In this document: in pieces, positions 27,614 to 35,247 of the stretch
Layout of the letters: each line of letters begins with the position of its first letter
How positions within the stretch are numbered: the first letter of the stretch is position 1
Assembly: GCF_003477995.1 (NCBI RefSeq)
Contig: NZ_QUEM01000016.1
Span: 1-64,000, forward strand
Length of the DNA: 64,000 nt
Source: Bacteroides sp. OF04-15BH
GTDB lineage: Bacteria > Bacteroidota > Bacteroidia > Bacteroidales > Bacteroidaceae
Reading direction: 5' to 3'
Made by a program: the position numbers and the translations under genes
The notes under the pieces: generated by a model
Database searches by the model: none
Seen by the model: only the letters and a program-made list of their open reading frames with translations
Told to the model about the DNA's origin: nothing

Positions 27614-28174
27614 ATGAGAAAGAATTTTGGAACAAAAACCTGGTTGTATCCCATGCCTGTATTTATCGTGGCAGCATACGACGAAGCCGGAAAACCCAAT
27701 GCCATGAACGCCGCATGGGGAGGCATCTATACTGACAATATGGTAGGTATCTGCCTGTCTGAAGGACATAAGACCACTCAGAATATCCTGGCCACCAAGG
27801 CCTTTACCGTAAGCATGGCCACCGCAGACCATGTCGCTGCATGTGACTATCTGGGACTGGTGTCTGGCAATAAAGAACCCGAAAAGATGGAAAAATCCGG
27901 ATTGCACACAGTAAAATCTGAGTTTGTGAATGCCCCGGTTATCGAGGAACTTCCCATGACTCTGGAATGTGAACTGGTATCTTATGATCCGGAAAGCTGC
28001 CACATGGTGGGCCGCATAGTCAATATCTCCGCCGACGAAAAGATTCTGAATGAAGAGGGAGCCATTGACCCGGCACTCTTAAAACCGATTACCTATGATC
28101 CAATCCACCATAAATATCTGATTATCGGCGAAGAAGTCGGAAAAGCCTTTTCAGACGGTAAAAAACTAAAATAA
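27614..28174 (+). CDS. Flavin reductase-like FMN-binding protein
   Basis: 186 residues with a flavin reductase-like domain. It opens with MPVFIVAAYDEAGKPNAMNAAWGG, then KTTQNILATKAFTVSMATADHV, the usual split-barrel FMN-binding pattern, and ends with LGEEVGKAF-like residues (IIGEEVGKAF). Related proteins in Bacteroidetes (about 185-190 aa) are annotated flavoredoxin or flavin reductase. It likely reduces or binds FMN as an electron carrier in the cytoplasm. It is 6 bp upstream of the ribokinase gene. Confidence 0.86.
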   Translation: MRKNFGTKTWLYPMPVFIVAAYDEAGKPNAMNAAWGGIYTDNMVGICLSEGHKTTQNILATKAFTVSMATADHVAACDYLGLVSGNKEPEKMEKSGLHTVKSEFVNAPVIEELPMTLECELVSYDPESCHMVGRIVNISADEKILNEEGAIDPALLKPITYDPIHHKYLIIGEEVGKAFSDGKKLK

Positions 28175-28180
28175 AGAACG

Positions 28181-29092
28181 ATGAGCAAGATTACAGTTAT
28201 CGGAAGTACCAACATGGACCTGGTAGTCACGGTGCCACGCTGTCCGGTAGCCGGTGAAACGATTTTCGGCTCCTCCTTTGTCACCAATCCCGGTGGCAAG
28301 GGAGCCAATCAGGCAGTTGCCGTAGCACGTATCGGTTCGGAAGTGACCTTCATCACCAAACTCGGAAAGGATGGTTTCGGTGAACAGATGCGCCAGCATT
28401 TCATGCACGAAGGTATTTCTCCCAAACATATACTAACGGATGCAGAAGCCCCTACCGGCACCGCCCTGATTACTGTGGAGGAACAGGGCGAAAACCGCAT
28501 CATTGTCATTTCCGGTGCCAATGCCCGCCTTACGGAAGAGGACATAGAAAAAGCTGCCGAAGATATTGCTGAAAGCGATTTTGTACTGACCCAGCTGGAG
28601 ATTCCCCTTCAGACGGTGGAATATATTGCGGAAAAGACCACTGCGCGCCAACAACGGCTCATTCTCAATCCGGCTCCGGCACGCCCCTTGCCAGACAGTC
28701 TGCTAGAGAAGATATTTCTGATCACTCCCAATGAAACCGAAGCAGAACTGCTGACCGGAATACGGGTATGCGATGAAGAAAGTGCTCTTCAGGCCGCTCT
28801 CTGGTTCCGCAAGAAGGGAGTGCAGCAAACAGTCATCACGATGGGCTCGCAGGGAGCGTTTGTCTTTACCGATGATTTTCAAGGAATGATTCCCGCCTTC
28901 AAAGTACAGGCTGTAGACACTACTGCCGCAGGCGATGTCTTCAACGGAGCTTTGACTGTAGCTCTTGCAGAAGGAAAATCTACGGTCGATGCGGCCCGTT
29001 TCGGATGTGCGGCTTCCGCTTTGGCAGTAACCCGCCCCGGTGCCCAGAATTCGATACCGACAAGAACAGAAACCGATGTCTTTCTCTCCTGA
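28181..29092 (+). CDS. rbsK: Ribokinase (PfkB family)
   Basis: A 303-residue sugar kinase that phosphorylates ribose to ribose 5-phosphate. STNMDLV opens the protein and NPGGKGANQAVAVARIG is the PfkB signature 1. NPAPARPLP and TPNETEAELLTG are ribokinase-specific. DTTAAGDVFNGAL holds the catalytic Asp and anion hole; the usual DTTGAGD has an Ala here. It is the last of the three-gene unit, and a hairpin overlaps its stop codon. Confidence 0.93.
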   Translation: MSKITVIGSTNMDLVVTVPRCPVAGETIFGSSFVTNPGGKGANQAVAVARIGSEVTFITKLGKDGFGEQMRQHFMHEGISPKHILTDAEAPTGTALITVEEQGENRIIVISGANARLTEEDIEKAAEDIAESDFVLTQLEIPLQTVEYIAEKTTARQQRLILNPAPARPLPDSLLEKIFLITPNETEAELLTGIRVCDEESALQAALWFRKKGVQQTVITMGSQGAFVFTDDFQGMIPAFKVQAVDTTAAGDVFNGALTVALAEGKSTVDAARFGCAASALAVTRPGAQNSIPTRTETDVFLS

Positions 29093-29112
29093 GAAGGACA
29101 TCGGTTTCTTCC
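29069..29112 (+). terminator. Terminator overlapping the rbsK stop codon
   Basis: A 12-bp stem GAAACCGATGTC/GACATCGGTTTC (29069-29080, 29097-29108) has the rbsK TGA (29090-29092) inside its loop and a TTCC tail. It lies between convergent rbsK and the YkvA gene and may work for both. Confidence 0.75.
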
Positions 29113-29126
29113 TGATTTCCCCAGAA

Positions 29127-29501
29127 TCAGCATCCTTTCCAAATTCTGTATCTTTCCAGTTCTTCGGCAGCTTCCTTAAAGGCCCAGCCAACGATGGTAG
29201 CATCATCTATCAATCCACCCGGCACAAAATCAGGAACCAGATCCAACGGAGACACCACATAAATCAAAGCAGCCAGAATAATCAACAAACGCGTTGTGTC
29301 ATAATTCTTATACTCACCGGTAGCCACATCTTTGATATAAGAATACATCAGACATAAAATATCCTTTACCTTACTCAAGCCTTCCTTACTGATATACTCT
29401 TTCAAAAGCGGAAGCATTTTACTGATCTTCTGAGGATTGGACAAGTACTCCTTAGCCTTGACCATCCAGGAAGAGTTCAAAAAATCATCTACGTATTTCA
29501 T
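29127..29501 (-). CDS. YkvA/DUF1232 membrane protein
   Basis: A 124-residue protein with the DUF1232 signature YVVSPLDLVPDFVPGGLIDDA in the second half, preceded by a hydrophobic segment LLIILAALIY. The family is widespread with unknown function, possibly in membrane stress. The ATG at 29501 is preferred because the -7 box TATATTTG lies at 29533-29526. Confidence 0.88.
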   Translation of the reverse strand: MKYVDDFLNSSWMVKAKEYLSNPQKISKMLPLLKEYISKEGLSKVKDILCLMYSYIKDVATGEYKNYDTTRLLIILAALIYVVSPLDLVPDFVPGGLIDDATIVGWAFKEAAEELERYRIWKGC

Positions 29502-29525
29502 GTTTTTCTTTTTAAGTTCCTCCTG

Positions 29526-29562
29526 CAAATATAGCGACTTAACGAGAAAAAACGTAACTTTG
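29526..29562. promoter_or_regulatory. Divergent -7 boxes for the YkvA and HD-domain genes
   Basis: The - strand box TATATTTG (29533-29526) lies 24 bp before the YkvA ATG. The + strand box TAACTTTG (29555-29562) lies 38 bp before the HD-domain gene. Neither has a clear -33 element. Confidence 0.6.
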
Positions 29563-29600
29563 AAAGCATATTATCAAGTATTCCCAAAATTCAAGAAACC

Positions 29601-30224
29601 ATGAAAAAAGAGCTCTTTCAAGAATTTATCCGGACACACCAGCAGGAGATTATAGCGATCCGAGACGCCGCCTGTGCCCTGCATCAAAGCGTTGGTCAGA
29701 TTTACGACCGTGATCTGCCTTATGGATATCATCTCTGTATGGTTGCCGACGCAGCCATGAAATACGGTCACGAAATCGTTACTGATAAAACAGACATACT
29801 CCCTTTAGTGTTTGGTGCCTACTACCACGACAGCATCGAAGACGCGCGACTAACCTACAACGATGTGCGTAAACAAGCCAGTCGGTTTATGGAAGAAGAG
29901 CAGGCGCTGACCGCCGCTGAAATAGTCTACGCCCTGACCAACGACAAGGGACGTACCCGGGCCGAACGCGCCGGAGCACATTATTATGCCGGTATCCGCT
30001 GCACTCCCTATGCCCCTTTCGTAAAACTGTGCGACCGGTATGCCAATACCTACCACAGCCAGCAAAACGCATCTCAAAGTCACGGAATAAACAACCGCAT
30101 GTATGAGGTGTACCGACAAGAATGGCCACACTTTCTGAATGCCATCCGCTGTGACGAAAAAGACAAACGCTTTCTGCTTCCCGGCGCACTGATACAGGTT
30201 GTCGTGTCCCTGCTTACGCCCTAA
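29601..30224 (+). CDS. HD-domain phosphohydrolase-like protein
   Basis: A 207-residue protein. Residues ~40-75 (PYGYHLCMVADAAMKYGHEIV ... VFGAYYHDSIEDARLTYNDVR) show an H...HD pattern with the HD of YYHDSIED and a later D in VKLCDRYANTY, as in the HD superfamily related to RelA/SpoT hydrolases and guanosine polyphosphate phosphohydrolase-like proteins. The D-R-Y-A-N-T segment resembles the ADR(L)HN site of SpoT. It may hydrolyse a nucleotide. It runs convergent with the Nudix gene, with only 7 bp between the stops. Confidence 0.72.
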   Translation: MKKELFQEFIRTHQQEIIAIRDAACALHQSVGQIYDRDLPYGYHLCMVADAAMKYGHEIVTDKTDILPLVFGAYYHDSIEDARLTYNDVRKQASRFMEEEQALTAAEIVYALTNDKGRTRAERAGAHYYAGIRCTPYAPFVKLCDRYANTYHSQQNASQSHGINNRMYEVYRQEWPHFLNAIRCDEKDKRFLLPGALIQVVVSLLTP

Positions 30225-30231
30225 GAATCAT

Positions 30232-30651
30232 CTAAGAACAGGATTGTCCGGAAGGTAGAGAAGTCGACAGACGCTCTACCACCGCTTCATCTGCCGGTAG
30301 CCAATGCACGCTATGCAAATCCTCCCGGCACAGCCACAAAGCATGCTCATGCTCCCGGAGTACCGGTGTTCCTGATGCGATGGAACACAAAAAACAGTGC
30401 ATGGTCAGATGAAAAGAAGGATAATCATATTCCACCGTCATCTGCTCGGAATCTACCGTAATCTCCAAATCGAGTTCCTCACGAATCTCCCGTTTCAAGG
30501 CCTCCTCCTTGCTTTCGCCCGGCTCCATCTTTCCTCCGGGAAACTCCCAGAAATCTTTAAACTCTCCATAGCCGCGCTGTGTCGCCAGAAATTTCCCGTC
30601 ACGCACCAGCACGGCTGCAACTACCTCTATGCTTTTTCTGATTTGTTCCAT
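30232..30651 (-). CDS. Nudix hydrolase, MutT-like (8-oxo-dGTP pyrophosphatase)
   Basis: 139 residues. The Nudix box is complete: GGKMEPGESKEEALKREIREEL, with the catalytic REIREEL helix. The N-terminal VVAAVLVRDGKFLATQRGYGEFKDFWEFPGGK is very like MutT (FWEFPGGK). The C-terminal region EHEHALWLCREDLHSVHWLPAD is also MutT-like. It probably sanitises oxidised nucleotides. It lies 5 bp after the MBL hydrolase gene and is co-transcribed with it. Confidence 0.92.
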   Translation of the reverse strand: MEQIRKSIEVVAAVLVRDGKFLATQRGYGEFKDFWEFPGGKMEPGESKEEALKREIREELDLEITVDSEQMTVEYDYPSFHLTMHCFLCSIASGTPVLREHEHALWLCREDLHSVHWLPADEAVVERLSTSLPSGQSCS

Positions 30652-30656
30652 ATTGC

Positions 30657-31409
30657 TTAAAACTCCAAAGACTCTCCATTACGGGAGATACTCCAAAAGC
30701 CCACCCCCCGCGGACCAGTAAACTCTCTCATGCGCCAGGCTGATTCAAAACCGCCGGCCACAAAATGCATCGGTACGAACAAAGACACAGAAAACTGCTC
30801 GATGAACTGGCGGCCTCCCCGCGTATATCCGTTACCGATGCGGCTGTCTATCGGAAACATCACCAAGTCAAAGTGTCCGGTGACTTTCCGGATGTCCTTC
30901 AATTCTCCCAGATACTGTTTTTCTTCTTTCTCTGGATTTACCCACAAATTAAATTCGGCACTGAATATGGACGAACGGCGGCGCTGATCGGTCAGATAAT
31001 GAGCATACCAGTTGTTCAGATCGCCGGCATGGAAAATACACCGGCCACCGGTCTGCACCATCCAGGACACTCCACTGTCGGTACTACCTGTGGCCGTCAC
31101 CCGAATCCGCTCGTCCTGCCAGACTCCGCCTTTGGCCAACCAAACATCCGCCTCTTCCTTTTGGGCCCTACGCCGTTTCAGGATATCCTTTGAAAGAATA
31201 TACAGTATATCTGGGCGCATGTTTTTCCATTGGAATATGGTCCGGTTAAAGTGGTCCTCGTGGAAATGACTGGCAAAGACATATATCGGCTTGCCGGACT
31301 GCAACAAAGTCGGCATCACTCCGGCGGGGTCCATCCAGTAGTCGAACACCAGTATGCACTGCTCTGTCTCCAAAGCAAAGCCACTATGAAAAATATAAGT
31401 CAGTCTCAT
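30657..31409 (-). CDS. MBL-fold metal-dependent hydrolase
   Basis: A 250-residue protein starting MRLTYIFHSGFALETEQCILVFDYW, the usual start of a small beta-lactamase-fold family. The metal site is seen as ASHFHEDHFNRTIF (HxHxDH-like, with S-H-F-H-E-D-H), GGRCIFHAGDLNNW (H and D ligands) and FVPMHF (last His). The substrate is unknown. The ATG at 31409 fits the family start and the promoter at 31435-31467. Confidence 0.85.
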   Translation of the reverse strand: MRLTYIFHSGFALETEQCILVFDYWMDPAGVMPTLLQSGKPIYVFASHFHEDHFNRTIFQWKNMRPDILYILSKDILKRRRAQKEEADVWLAKGGVWQDERIRVTATGSTDSGVSWMVQTGGRCIFHAGDLNNWYAHYLTDQRRRSSIFSAEFNLWVNPEKEEKQYLGELKDIRKVTGHFDLVMFPIDSRIGNGYTRGGRQFIEQFSVSLFVPMHFVAGGFESAWRMREFTGPRGVGFWSISRNGESLEF

Positions 31410-31434
31410 GATTCGTATTTCTGTTCCAGAAAAC

Positions 31435-31467
31435 CAAAGATACAATTTTTTTGCAGCGTCAGGCAAA
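31435..31467 (-). promoter_or_regulatory. Promoter of the MBL-Nudix operon
   Basis: On the - strand TTTG (31467-31464) and TATCTTTG (31442-31435) have 21 bp between them, close to the Bacteroides consensus. The -7 box lies 25 bp before the ATG at 31409. Confidence 0.7.
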
Positions 31468-31512
31468 GTTATGATAGAAAATATTAACTTTACACAACAA
31501 ATTATCATTCCA

Positions 31513-31944
31513 ATGAAGAAACCGTCTGTGACTGCTCCCGGCTCGCTCTTTTCTGAAGAAGACTTTGCCGCTCCGACTGTTTACGACCACAGCCAACTGT
31601 TTGAAAAACTGGCCCGTTCCGAATTCAGAAGCCGTTTTCACCTATCGGAAAAGGACAGAAGCTACATTCGCGAGAAGGGAATGGAAACCATAAAACGCCA
31701 TGCAGCAGACTTTGTGGCCAAACGTCTGGCACCAGCCTTCATCCCCAATGACGGCAAACAGACTCCCATGCGCGGTCACCCTGTATTCCTGGCCCAGCAT
31801 GCCACGGGCTGCTGTTGCCGCGGCTGTTTCTACAAATGGCATCATATCCCTCCCGGAAGAGCGCTGACAACGGATGAAAAAGAATATGCCGTAAGTGTCC
31901 TGATGGCTTGGATTCATCGGGAAATAAATCGTAACCAACAATAA
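31513..31944 (+). CDS. DUF4186 protein
   Basis: A 143-residue protein of the DUF4186 family, recognised by RSRFHLSEKDRSYIREKGMETIKRHAADFVAKRLAPA, GKQTPMRGHPVFLAQHATGCCCRGC and KWHHIPPGRAL. The conserved cysteines and histidines (ATGCCCRGCFYKWHHIP) look like a metal site. The function is unknown. The ATG at 31513 begins the conserved part. Thioredoxin follows 12 bp downstream. Confidence 0.85.
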   Translation: MKKPSVTAPGSLFSEEDFAAPTVYDHSQLFEKLARSEFRSRFHLSEKDRSYIREKGMETIKRHAADFVAKRLAPAFIPNDGKQTPMRGHPVFLAQHATGCCCRGCFYKWHHIPPGRALTTDEKEYAVSVLMAWIHREINRNQQ

Positions 31945-31956
31945 AAAGATTAGACT

Positions 31957-32253
31957 ATGGAAAGTTTCAAAGATGTTATTTCATCCGGCCAGCTGGTGCT
32001 GGTGGATTTTTATGCCACCTGGTGTGGCCCTTGCAAAACCATGCATCCTGTACTTTTGGAACTGAAACAGCGTTTGGGCGAGCAGATACGCATCCTGAAG
32101 ATTGACGTTGACAAATATCAGAATACCGCCGCGGAATACCGAATACAGTCTGTACCCACACTCATGCTCTTCCGAAACGGACAGATGCTGTGGCGACAGA
32201 GCGGCGCGCTGCCTCTGAATGCCTTATTACAACAAGTGCAGGCACATCTGTAA
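31957..32253 (+). CDS. trxA: Thioredoxin
   Basis: A 98-residue thioredoxin with active site W22-C23-G-P-C26-K, then the cis-Pro segment RIQSVPTLMLFRNGQ. It reduces disulfides in the cytoplasm. It is slightly short at the C-terminus but complete for the fold. It is co-directional with the DUF4186 gene, and a bidirectional terminator follows. Confidence 0.95.
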   Translation: MESFKDVISSGQLVLVDFYATWCGPCKTMHPVLLELKQRLGEQIRILKIDVDKYQNTAAEYRIQSVPTLMLFRNGQMLWRQSGALPLNALLQQVQAHL

Positions 32254-32260
32254 GCCTAAA

Positions 32261-32302
32261 AAAAATCATTGGAAGCGAAATGCATTCCAATGATTTTTCC
32301 TT
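32261..32302. terminator. Bidirectional terminator between thioredoxin and glutaredoxin-like genes
   Basis: A perfect 14-bp stem (32261-32274 with 32285-32298) with A-tract on the left and T-tract on the right serves both convergent genes. Confidence 0.9.
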
Positions 32303-32306
32303 TTAT

Positions 32307-32606
32307 TCAGCAACCGCTTCCGTCGAGGCTGCACACAGCTCCATCCTCTATCGGACGGGATTGCAAGCCTGCATCCTCGGGCACCAGAGTGACAGTGCCA
32401 TCCTCAAGCACAAAACAGGGAATGCCGGCAGCACCATTCTTTTTAGCCTCATCAAAAACCGGACTCGTATCGCGCAATCTCAAAAACTCCTTGAGTTTTC
32501 GGACATGCTGCCCGATATCAATAATCTCGTAACGGTCATCGTTCTTGATTTGCTCCTTAACATAAACACAATCCGGACATGTGTCCATACTATAAATCTT
32601 TATCAT
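32307..32606 (-). CDS. Glutaredoxin-related protein (CPDC motif)
   Basis: A 99-residue thioredoxin-fold protein opening IKIYSMDTCPDCVYVKEQI with the redox pair C10-P-D-C13. IGQHVRKLKEFLRLRDTSPVFDEAKKNGAAGIPCFVLEDG contains the cis-Pro region. Members in Bacteroidetes and Firmicutes are annotated glutaredoxin-related. It overlaps the upstream lipoprotein gene by 17 bp, so the two are translationally coupled. Confidence 0.85.
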   Translation of the reverse strand: MIKIYSMDTCPDCVYVKEQIKNDDRYEIIDIGQHVRKLKEFLRLRDTSPVFDEAKKNGAAGIPCFVLEDGTVTLVPEDAGLQSRPIEDGAVCSLDGSGC

Positions 32607-33390
32607 ATTTTATTTTTTCTGTAAAAACAAACTTTCTGCCATTAAAGCGAAAACACTCACTCCATACACACGAACTATTATCAGATGCCCATTCTAAAGG
32701 AAGATAAAGCCTACGAGTATTTTTATCATAAGTTATATACGCGCCAAAACAATCACTGGTAAGATTGCTCACCATATTAGAATCTGCTTTAATGAACAGA
32801 TTCGGAACTGCTTGTAAAGAGTCTTCCACTACGGTATACGCTGATAATATATTCGTTCCGTAAACAGCTGATGCAGAAGCATAACAAGAAAGCAAATAGA
32901 TAACTTTTCCTGAATTATCGCGCACCTGATAAAGTTCTTTCACAAAAGAACCAAAATCTACCTCATCCTTTTCCATGAGATTAGCCTGCTGTGCCAGAAA
33001 TTCCGGACTATATGGTTTTGCCATGACACCATTCGCTGTGCGGTATTGTGTCACATTTCCCCAAAGAAACATAGAACCACCTAACATAGTATCCCAATAG
33101 TATACACACAAATTATTATCCGGCGATACGACCTTTCCTAGTTTTATAGAATCGCGAAGCAAATCAAAGGGATAATCCATTGTCAACGTATCAGAAAGCA
33201 ACCAAGATTTCAACTCTTTATAAGCTACCTCACATCCCTGATTACGATACAAATCAAGAATCTTTTGCTCATGTTCCAACAACTTACTTTCCACCTTGTT
33301 TTCTATCTCGTCAACAGATTCTGTTTTTGAAGTACAAGCTGAACATATTAAGGCTGAACCTACAATATATAATAGAAATTGTTTAAGCAT
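32590..33390 (-). CDS. Hypothetical lipoprotein
   Basis: 266 residues. The signal peptide ends in a lipobox with Cys19 (ICSA-C). A short coiled segment follows (IENKVESKLLEHEQKILDLYRNQGC), then a mixed alpha/beta domain (LCVYYWDTMLGGSMFLWGNV, GKVIYLLSCYASASAVYG). I do not recognise a family. A -7 box is upstream at 33416-33423. The overlap with the glutaredoxin-like gene may be coincidental rather than functional. Confidence 0.75.
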   Translation of the reverse strand: MLKQFLLYIVGSALICSACTSKTESVDEIENKVESKLLEHEQKILDLYRNQGCEVAYKELKSWLLSDTLTMDYPFDLLRDSIKLGKVVSPDNNLCVYYWDTMLGGSMFLWGNVTQYRTANGVMAKPYSPEFLAQQANLMEKDEVDFGSFVKELYQVRDNSGKVIYLLSCYASASAVYGTNILSAYTVVEDSLQAVPNLFIKADSNMVSNLTSDCFGAYITYDKNTRRLYLPLEWASDNSSCVWSECFRFNGRKFVFTEKIKYDKDL

Positions 33391-33415
33391 AAAAAATCAT
33401 GTTATAAGAAGACCT

Positions 33416-33423
33416 CAAAAATA
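33416..33423 (-). promoter_or_regulatory. -7 box of the lipoprotein gene
   Basis: On the - strand TATTTTTG (33423-33416) fits TAnnTTTG, 25 bp before the ATG at 33390. Confidence 0.55.
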
Positions 33424-33453
33424 CAAAATAAAATCATACGAGTAATTAAAGCC

Positions 33454-34002
33454 CTAGAAATAGTAAAAGTTTTGGTAATTAAAATCAGTCAAGGGAGTAT
33501 GATGCTGATCAAAATCCCGCATACGCTGCGGAAAATCCATCAAAGGAATGTCTTCATCCAATAATTGGCGGAGCCGTAGCCCCAACAGTTCATTCTCCTG
33601 TTTCAGTTCCTCGGGAGTCGTTTCCACTCCATAATATTCCGCCTCACTCATTTCTGTAATAATCATTCCGGAGAAAAGCCCGTGAAGCCCTTCTGCCTGT
33701 GCAAAAAGCCGGGCATGACACCATATCCCCACCAGATTTCCCCCGTGACGACGCAAGGCATAAGCATGTGTGTGAGATACTATGAGGCGGTCGAAATCAT
33801 CCGCTTCATCATTTTCGCGGGAAAACAATCCCTGATCGGAACCGTGCCCCAGCAAAAGTATTCTCTCTTGCCGGGAAGTATGGAACAAGGCACGGTTTAT
33901 CTCCGCACTACTAAAATTCTGGTCAAACAAACGCACTTGCTGCCCTTCATACAGGGCAGCAAGCATGCGTGTCGTTCTGTCTTTCGGATGTACTACTAAC
34001 AT
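33454..34002 (-). CDS. Unknown protein with caspase-like His/Cys pattern
   Basis: 182 residues; not a family I can name. The sequence shows a hydrophobic strand ending in G52-H53-G-S (RILLLGHGSDQGLF) and, 42 residues later, another strand ending in a cysteine (NLVGIWCHARLF, C95). This is the strand-HG and strand-C arrangement of caspase-fold peptidases and related CHAT/C13 proteins, but an oxidoreductase or simple structural role cannot be excluded. The C-terminal third is helical and acidic. It is the distal gene of the nan cluster, 2 bp after the preceding gene, so it is translated with it. The start at 34002 is preferred because longer starts overlap that gene. Confidence 0.6.
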   Translation of the reverse strand: MLVVHPKDRTTRMLAALYEGQQVRLFDQNFSSAEINRALFHTSRQERILLLGHGSDQGLFSRENDEADDFDRLIVSHTHAYALRRHGGNLVGIWCHARLFAQAEGLHGLFSGMIITEMSEAEYYGVETTPEELKQENELLGLRLRQLLDEDIPLMDFPQRMRDFDQHHTPLTDFNYQNFYYF

Positions 34003-34004
34003 AA

Positions 34005-34775
34005 TCAAATATCCTGATCCCGTACTGTATAATATAAAGGATGATACGTGTCTCCCTCCCAATAAGCAATTGGATGCATTTCGGGATACAACTTGTTATA
34101 GTTCCCTTTCAAAAGTTTTCTATTCTCAAGCATGGCCAGTTTGTCCTCCAGTTCAGCCCGAGTAGAGGCAAACACAAAGTTATGGTAATAACGGTTTTCC
34201 GTTGCATAATCCGAAGAATCAAAGCAAGGATAACGCTCCGAATCTTCACCTACCCAAACCCCATCCTTGGGTTGTTCGCTACGAGCGTATTGCATGAGTT
34301 CCTCTACCCCATGGAATGTAGTGCCCCACACTTGCATTGCATCCGTACAACCTATCTCTTTGACTTCCACGGTCTCCCTTCCAAAGGCAAACAATTGAAC
34401 CTGACGCTGGTAACCAAACTCCTTTCTTGACTGCAGCCCCCATTTTATCTCAATGTTCTGCTCATTATAGGATTGAAAGATGTCCACCAAAGCCTGTATC
34501 TCCTCTATATGAATCGGATTATCTTCCCCATAAACAAAGTTCAGAATAATCACGGAAGGTTTCAGAGAAAGATTGCTGTCCAAGTTATGAAAAGCCTGCT
34601 GACAAAGTTCCGGAATCAAAGCTTCATCCTCCACTTTTACCGCCAGCAAGGGACGCCTGTAACGGACGGCATACAAAAAGTCATTTATGTCCAGTTGAAC
34701 AATGCCTTGCTGTAAAGCGACCTCATAAATGTACTCCTTCGTAATCTCCCATTCTTTTGTCAATATCTGAATCAT
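34005..34775 (-). CDS. Unknown protein of the nan cluster (weak FtsZ C-domain-like segment)
   Basis: 256 residues, not recognised. Residues ~55-115 (IPELCQQAFHNLDSNLSLKPSVIILNFVYGEDNPIHIEEIQALVDIFQSY, then IEIKWGLQ) have the order helix, LLxxxxI-like turn, strand VIILNF.xGxD, helix, strand IxWG. That is the layout of the C-terminal domain of FtsZ, but there is no GTPase domain. The rest includes a segment rich in aromatic residues (YHNFVFASTRAELEDKLAMLENRKLL). It overlaps the YhcH gene by 4 bp and is followed after 2 bp by the caspase-like gene. The neighbourhood suggests a link to sialic acid use, but nothing in the sequence proves it. Confidence 0.55.
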   Translation of the reverse strand: MIQILTKEWEITKEYIYEVALQQGIVQLDINDFLYAVRYRRPLLAVKVEDEALIPELCQQAFHNLDSNLSLKPSVIILNFVYGEDNPIHIEEIQALVDIFQSYNEQNIEIKWGLQSRKEFGYQRQVQLFAFGRETVEVKEIGCTDAMQVWGTTFHGVEELMQYARSEQPKDGVWVGEDSERYPCFDSSDYATENRYYHNFVFASTRAELEDKLAMLENRKLLKGNYNKLYPEMHPIAYWEGDTYHPLYYTVRDQDI

Positions 34776-35218
34776 ATTCTTATCTTCCCAACTAATTTCC
34801 TAAGTTTACCTTCGCCAATCAACGGCGCATGAGGATCTTCCGGCCATACAATCAGGAACTGCCCCGGTCGTAAAGTGACGTAAGTAGTCGGCTGATCGCC
34901 ATACAAAGCATAATCACCCTCTTTCTGATAAGCCTGCCTTTCGTTCTGAAGGTCTTCCAAAGCCTTCCAACCAACGGTTTCTTCTCCTTCCAACAACACA
35001 TGAATGTCAATATAATCACGGTGCACTTCCAACACCTGATCCTCAGCCTTTACACAAGACGGATTGACATTATTAATAAACAGACAGTCACCATCCAACT
35101 CAATACGGCCGCACTCCGTATGCAACAAATCATGACTCTTTACATAGTCAAAAAACTTTTTGAACAAAGGATGCAACGCCTCTATGCGGGCGCTATTCTG
35201 TAAATTTGAAAGTATCAT
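34772..35218 (-). CDS. YhcH/YjgK/YiaL family sugar anomerase-like protein
   Basis: A 148-residue cupin of the DUF386 family. VLEVHRDYIDIHVLLEGEETVGW has the metal-binding E.H...D.H pattern of the family, and YFLIVWPED-like GQFLIVWPEDPHAPLIGEG closes the fold. YhcH (NanQ) of E. coli speeds sialic acid anomerisation, and its position in this nan cluster agrees with that role. Confidence 0.88.
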   Translation of the reverse strand: MILSNLQNSARIEALHPLFKKFFDYVKSHDLLHTECGRIELDGDCLFINNVNPSCVKAEDQVLEVHRDYIDIHVLLEGEETVGWKALEDLQNERQAYQKEGDYALYGDQPTTYVTLRPGQFLIVWPEDPHAPLIGEGKLRKLVGKIRI

Positions 35219-35247
35219 AACGTAAAAATATTCGTGAATAATCGTTT

